A stretch of DNA of 64,000 nt. Source: Penelope pileata (taxonomy: Eukaryota; Chordata; Aves; Galliformes; Cracidae). The stretch is from the NCBI GenBank assembly GCA_013396635.1, contig WBMW01004965.1, positions 599,295 to 663,294 on the forward strand, given 5' to 3'. Of this stretch, positions 61,701 through 64,000 are shown piece after piece. Each line of letters starts with the position of its first letter. The stretch's first letter is position 1. Under the pieces are notes generated by a model. It searched no databases. It was not told the DNA's origin and was given only the letters and a program-made list of their open reading frames with translations. Both the position numbers and the translations under genes were made by a program.

Positions 61701-64000
61701 TAACAGCTATTGCCATAATAATAGATCCTTAAGTCTGAGCCAGTCTCTTGAGGATTATTTTACAGCCATTGGAATGACTCTGATATATTATATTCAAGGT
61801 AGGTAAGTTGGAGCAGCAAATTCTTGAAATTTTTGTATGCTTCTTTCCTTGAAAATACATTTTTAAACCTCTGCAATCTGAAACAGGTACTCCCATTTAA
61901 ATGTTGATAGTTTGATTACAGTTGGCATTGGGGAAAACTACTGAACCACTTTATTGAGTTGTGACTTGGTCTCACAAAGCCAGACAAAATGAGTAAGATT
62001 AGATGCATAAGAAAATAATCCAGTGCCTTAGAAAGGCTTGCCAGTAGTTCGACAGGTTTGGGCATGAAATTTTAATATGCTTTCTTTTCAACTCTGTCTT
62101 CTTGAAAATAGATATAGTGATGTGTTACTCATCCCTTTCCAAAATGTCATCCATTTGGTTTTCTGTTTATTTTGTTCTACCATTTTACATTTTGCTTACT
62201 ATTTTCCACTTCAGAGTGTAGTTTTCAAAGAGAAGGGTCACATTATAAGGGTGTTTCTAATACACAGAGAGGTTGCAGTGCTAACCTGTGTATGTGGAAC
62301 CTTTAATAAGAGCAGCCTTGTAATAAGTGGTTATTGGGAAATTTGACTATGTGCAATTCAGTTTTATTGCATATTTAATGAACCTCATGAATCTACATTA
62401 AAGTTAAAATTACAGTTGCATTTTCTAAAGCTGTCATGAGGCTGTCTCTTATGTAGGGCTAGTATAAAATTGCTTGAATTATACACTTAATTTCCATATC
62501 AAATATTTTCCAGCTAGGAATATGAAGGCAGTTACCTATTTTGGTACAGTTTTTTCCTCTCTTCTGGGTGCATGACCATCATTGAAGCATCTTGCTCTTG
62601 GCAGACTGCTTTTACAGTTTACTGCTATCATAAATTTGTTTTCACATCCAAGAAGACTGAAATTAAAGGAGGGACAAACTTGGAAAAATAAAGCGTTCAA
62701 AAAAAAAGGAGAAGAAAAGAAACAGCATGAGTTTGATTTTTCCTTTTAAAAGTTACTTTACCTGGAATGTTTCGTTCAAGATAACTGCCTCCTAAAGAAG
62801 GTCTGTTAAGAACAACCCATATTGTCAGTTTAGGAAGGTGCTGGGGTGTTATGTAGCATTAAAAATAAACAAAACCAAACGTGAGAAATATTCCTTGATA
62901 CAGCAAAACAAGTGAGGTGGTCTTGTAAAGGAAAAAAGCATGCACTGTGTAGGTTATTACTACCAGTGAGTAGCCTCTAAGGAGTTGTGGAGGACCGATC
63001 CTGCATTCAACTGCGGGATTCAGAAGTCCAGAGATCTAACTGAAGCACTGTAAGTAATGGATCCTTCTGAGCACTCTTTCATAGGATGGCCAAGAAGAAT
63101 TTCTTTCTTAAGCTTCAAATCTAAGCTCATCCCTCAATCGTACACATTTGAATTAACATTTATGGGCTTTTTTGTCTACTTGACAAACATTAGACAAGAA
63201 GTGCACACAAACCAGTGCTAACAGCCACTCACCAATCTAGATCCATTATTTCACTAAAAGAAGTGCAAGTCTGTATTTTGCCTTCAAAGGAGATCTTTTA
63301 GTGAACTTGAAGCAATGAGATCTCATAACTGAAGATCCAAAATTTGTTTCCTGGGTGGCCCAGCAGAACCAGCAGTTGTTGCCCTTATGGACAGGTTGAA
63401 GTGCTGTCAGCCTACTCCTGTTTTTGTGTTGGGAATGACTAGAAGGCTGTGGCTCACTGTGTGATTCAGAAGCATATCCCAAATCACACCTTTTTGCCAA
63501 GCTAATTGCATCTTGGTATCAGGATGCCACGATGCAGTATCTACTCCGGGCAGTAGCAGCCTAGACAAACTGCATGCCTTTTGAAAAGATAGGTCTTAGA
63601 CAAAGCATCTGGCTCCACACCACTAAGTGCACTCTTCTAAAACAACATCGTCTTTAAAAAGATACTGCTGTTCAAGTAAAGTGAAGTATTAGTTCAGAGT
63701 CAGATGAAGTTACTAAAATTCAGTAGGCCTAATACAAGCTGAGTGCTTTTGTCTATACTAGGTAACAAAGATGTGTTAGGAAATAGCATTTCACAGCCGA
63801 TGGACAAGGAAGAAGCACTGTCCTTCAATAAGCTGGCTTTTGAGCATGTGGTATTTTATAATTTTGGTGTATAAAGCCTGTATCAATGTGGGAAAATAAA
63901 ATAATGAAAATCTGGTTTGTTGTCTCACTCTTCCATGCCAGAGAAGCAATATAAGAGTGAAGGGACAGGTTTTTAGCTTCGAGCAGGCTCTTTCTGTTAA
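52771..64000. other. Non-coding DNA on the 5' side of TXNRD2
   Basis: No coding exon on either strand that I recognise. In particular no COMT exon is present (no LELGAYCGYS-like motif). By mammalian synteny this could be a long 5' intron or the upstream region of a plus-strand gene. CNE-like texture is seen near 53255-53330 and 60480-60610. Only short simple repeats such as the T run at 60430-60442 stand out. Confidence 0.5.

Noticed and set aside
51520..64000. Coding exons of COMT on the plus strand
   Set aside because: No segment translates to the SAM-binding or catechol-site motifs. COMT remains a synteny-based expectation outside the window.

Overview
The window is vertebrate nuclear DNA, almost certainly from a bird. 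It is AT-rich, has long spliced introns, and carries several CR1 LINE fragments with the typical avian 3' ends. It holds one gene I can prove from sequence: TXNRD2, the mitochondrial selenoprotein thioredoxin reductase, on the minus strand. I reconstructed its whole coding sequence: 17 exons between 50558 (ATG) and 21029 (end of stop), 1545 nt, 514 residues including a selenocysteine codon. Every junction has GT/AG borders, the phases add up without a break, and one exon is only 20 nt long.

Layout. 1-20880: gene-poor DNA downstream of TXNRD2, with ancient SINE-like relics, one CR1 3' end (14170-14279), a block that looks like a conserved non-coding element (about 3840-4560), an isolated GC-rich block (7190-7335) and a CTCF-like motif near the TXNRD2 3' end. 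20880-50640: TXNRD2. Its 5' eight exons are packed into about 5 kb (45.5-50.6 kb), and the remaining exons are spread over 25 kb with introns up to 8.6 kb. 50000-50800: a CpG island holding TXNRD2 exon 1 and probably a divergent plus-strand promoter. 51360-51515: a second small GC-rich block that ends in a strong plus-strand splice donor. 51520-64000: non-coding DNA with a U2 snRNA-derived fragment (from 52000) and a short CR1 piece (52728-52770).

In mammals TXNRD2 lies head-to-head with COMT and their 5' ends overlap. The plus-strand donors at 50320 and 51507 fit 5' non-coding exons of a divergent gene such as COMT. No COMT coding exon is visible in the window, so this part is inference. No GNB1L exon (the mammalian neighbour on the other side) was found in 1-20880. 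I found no evidence for a novel multi-gene system. The points worth following are the 20-nt microexon, the selenocysteine codon with no recognisable SECIS element, the overlapping divergent 5' architecture, the U2-derived fragment and the candidate non-coding elements.
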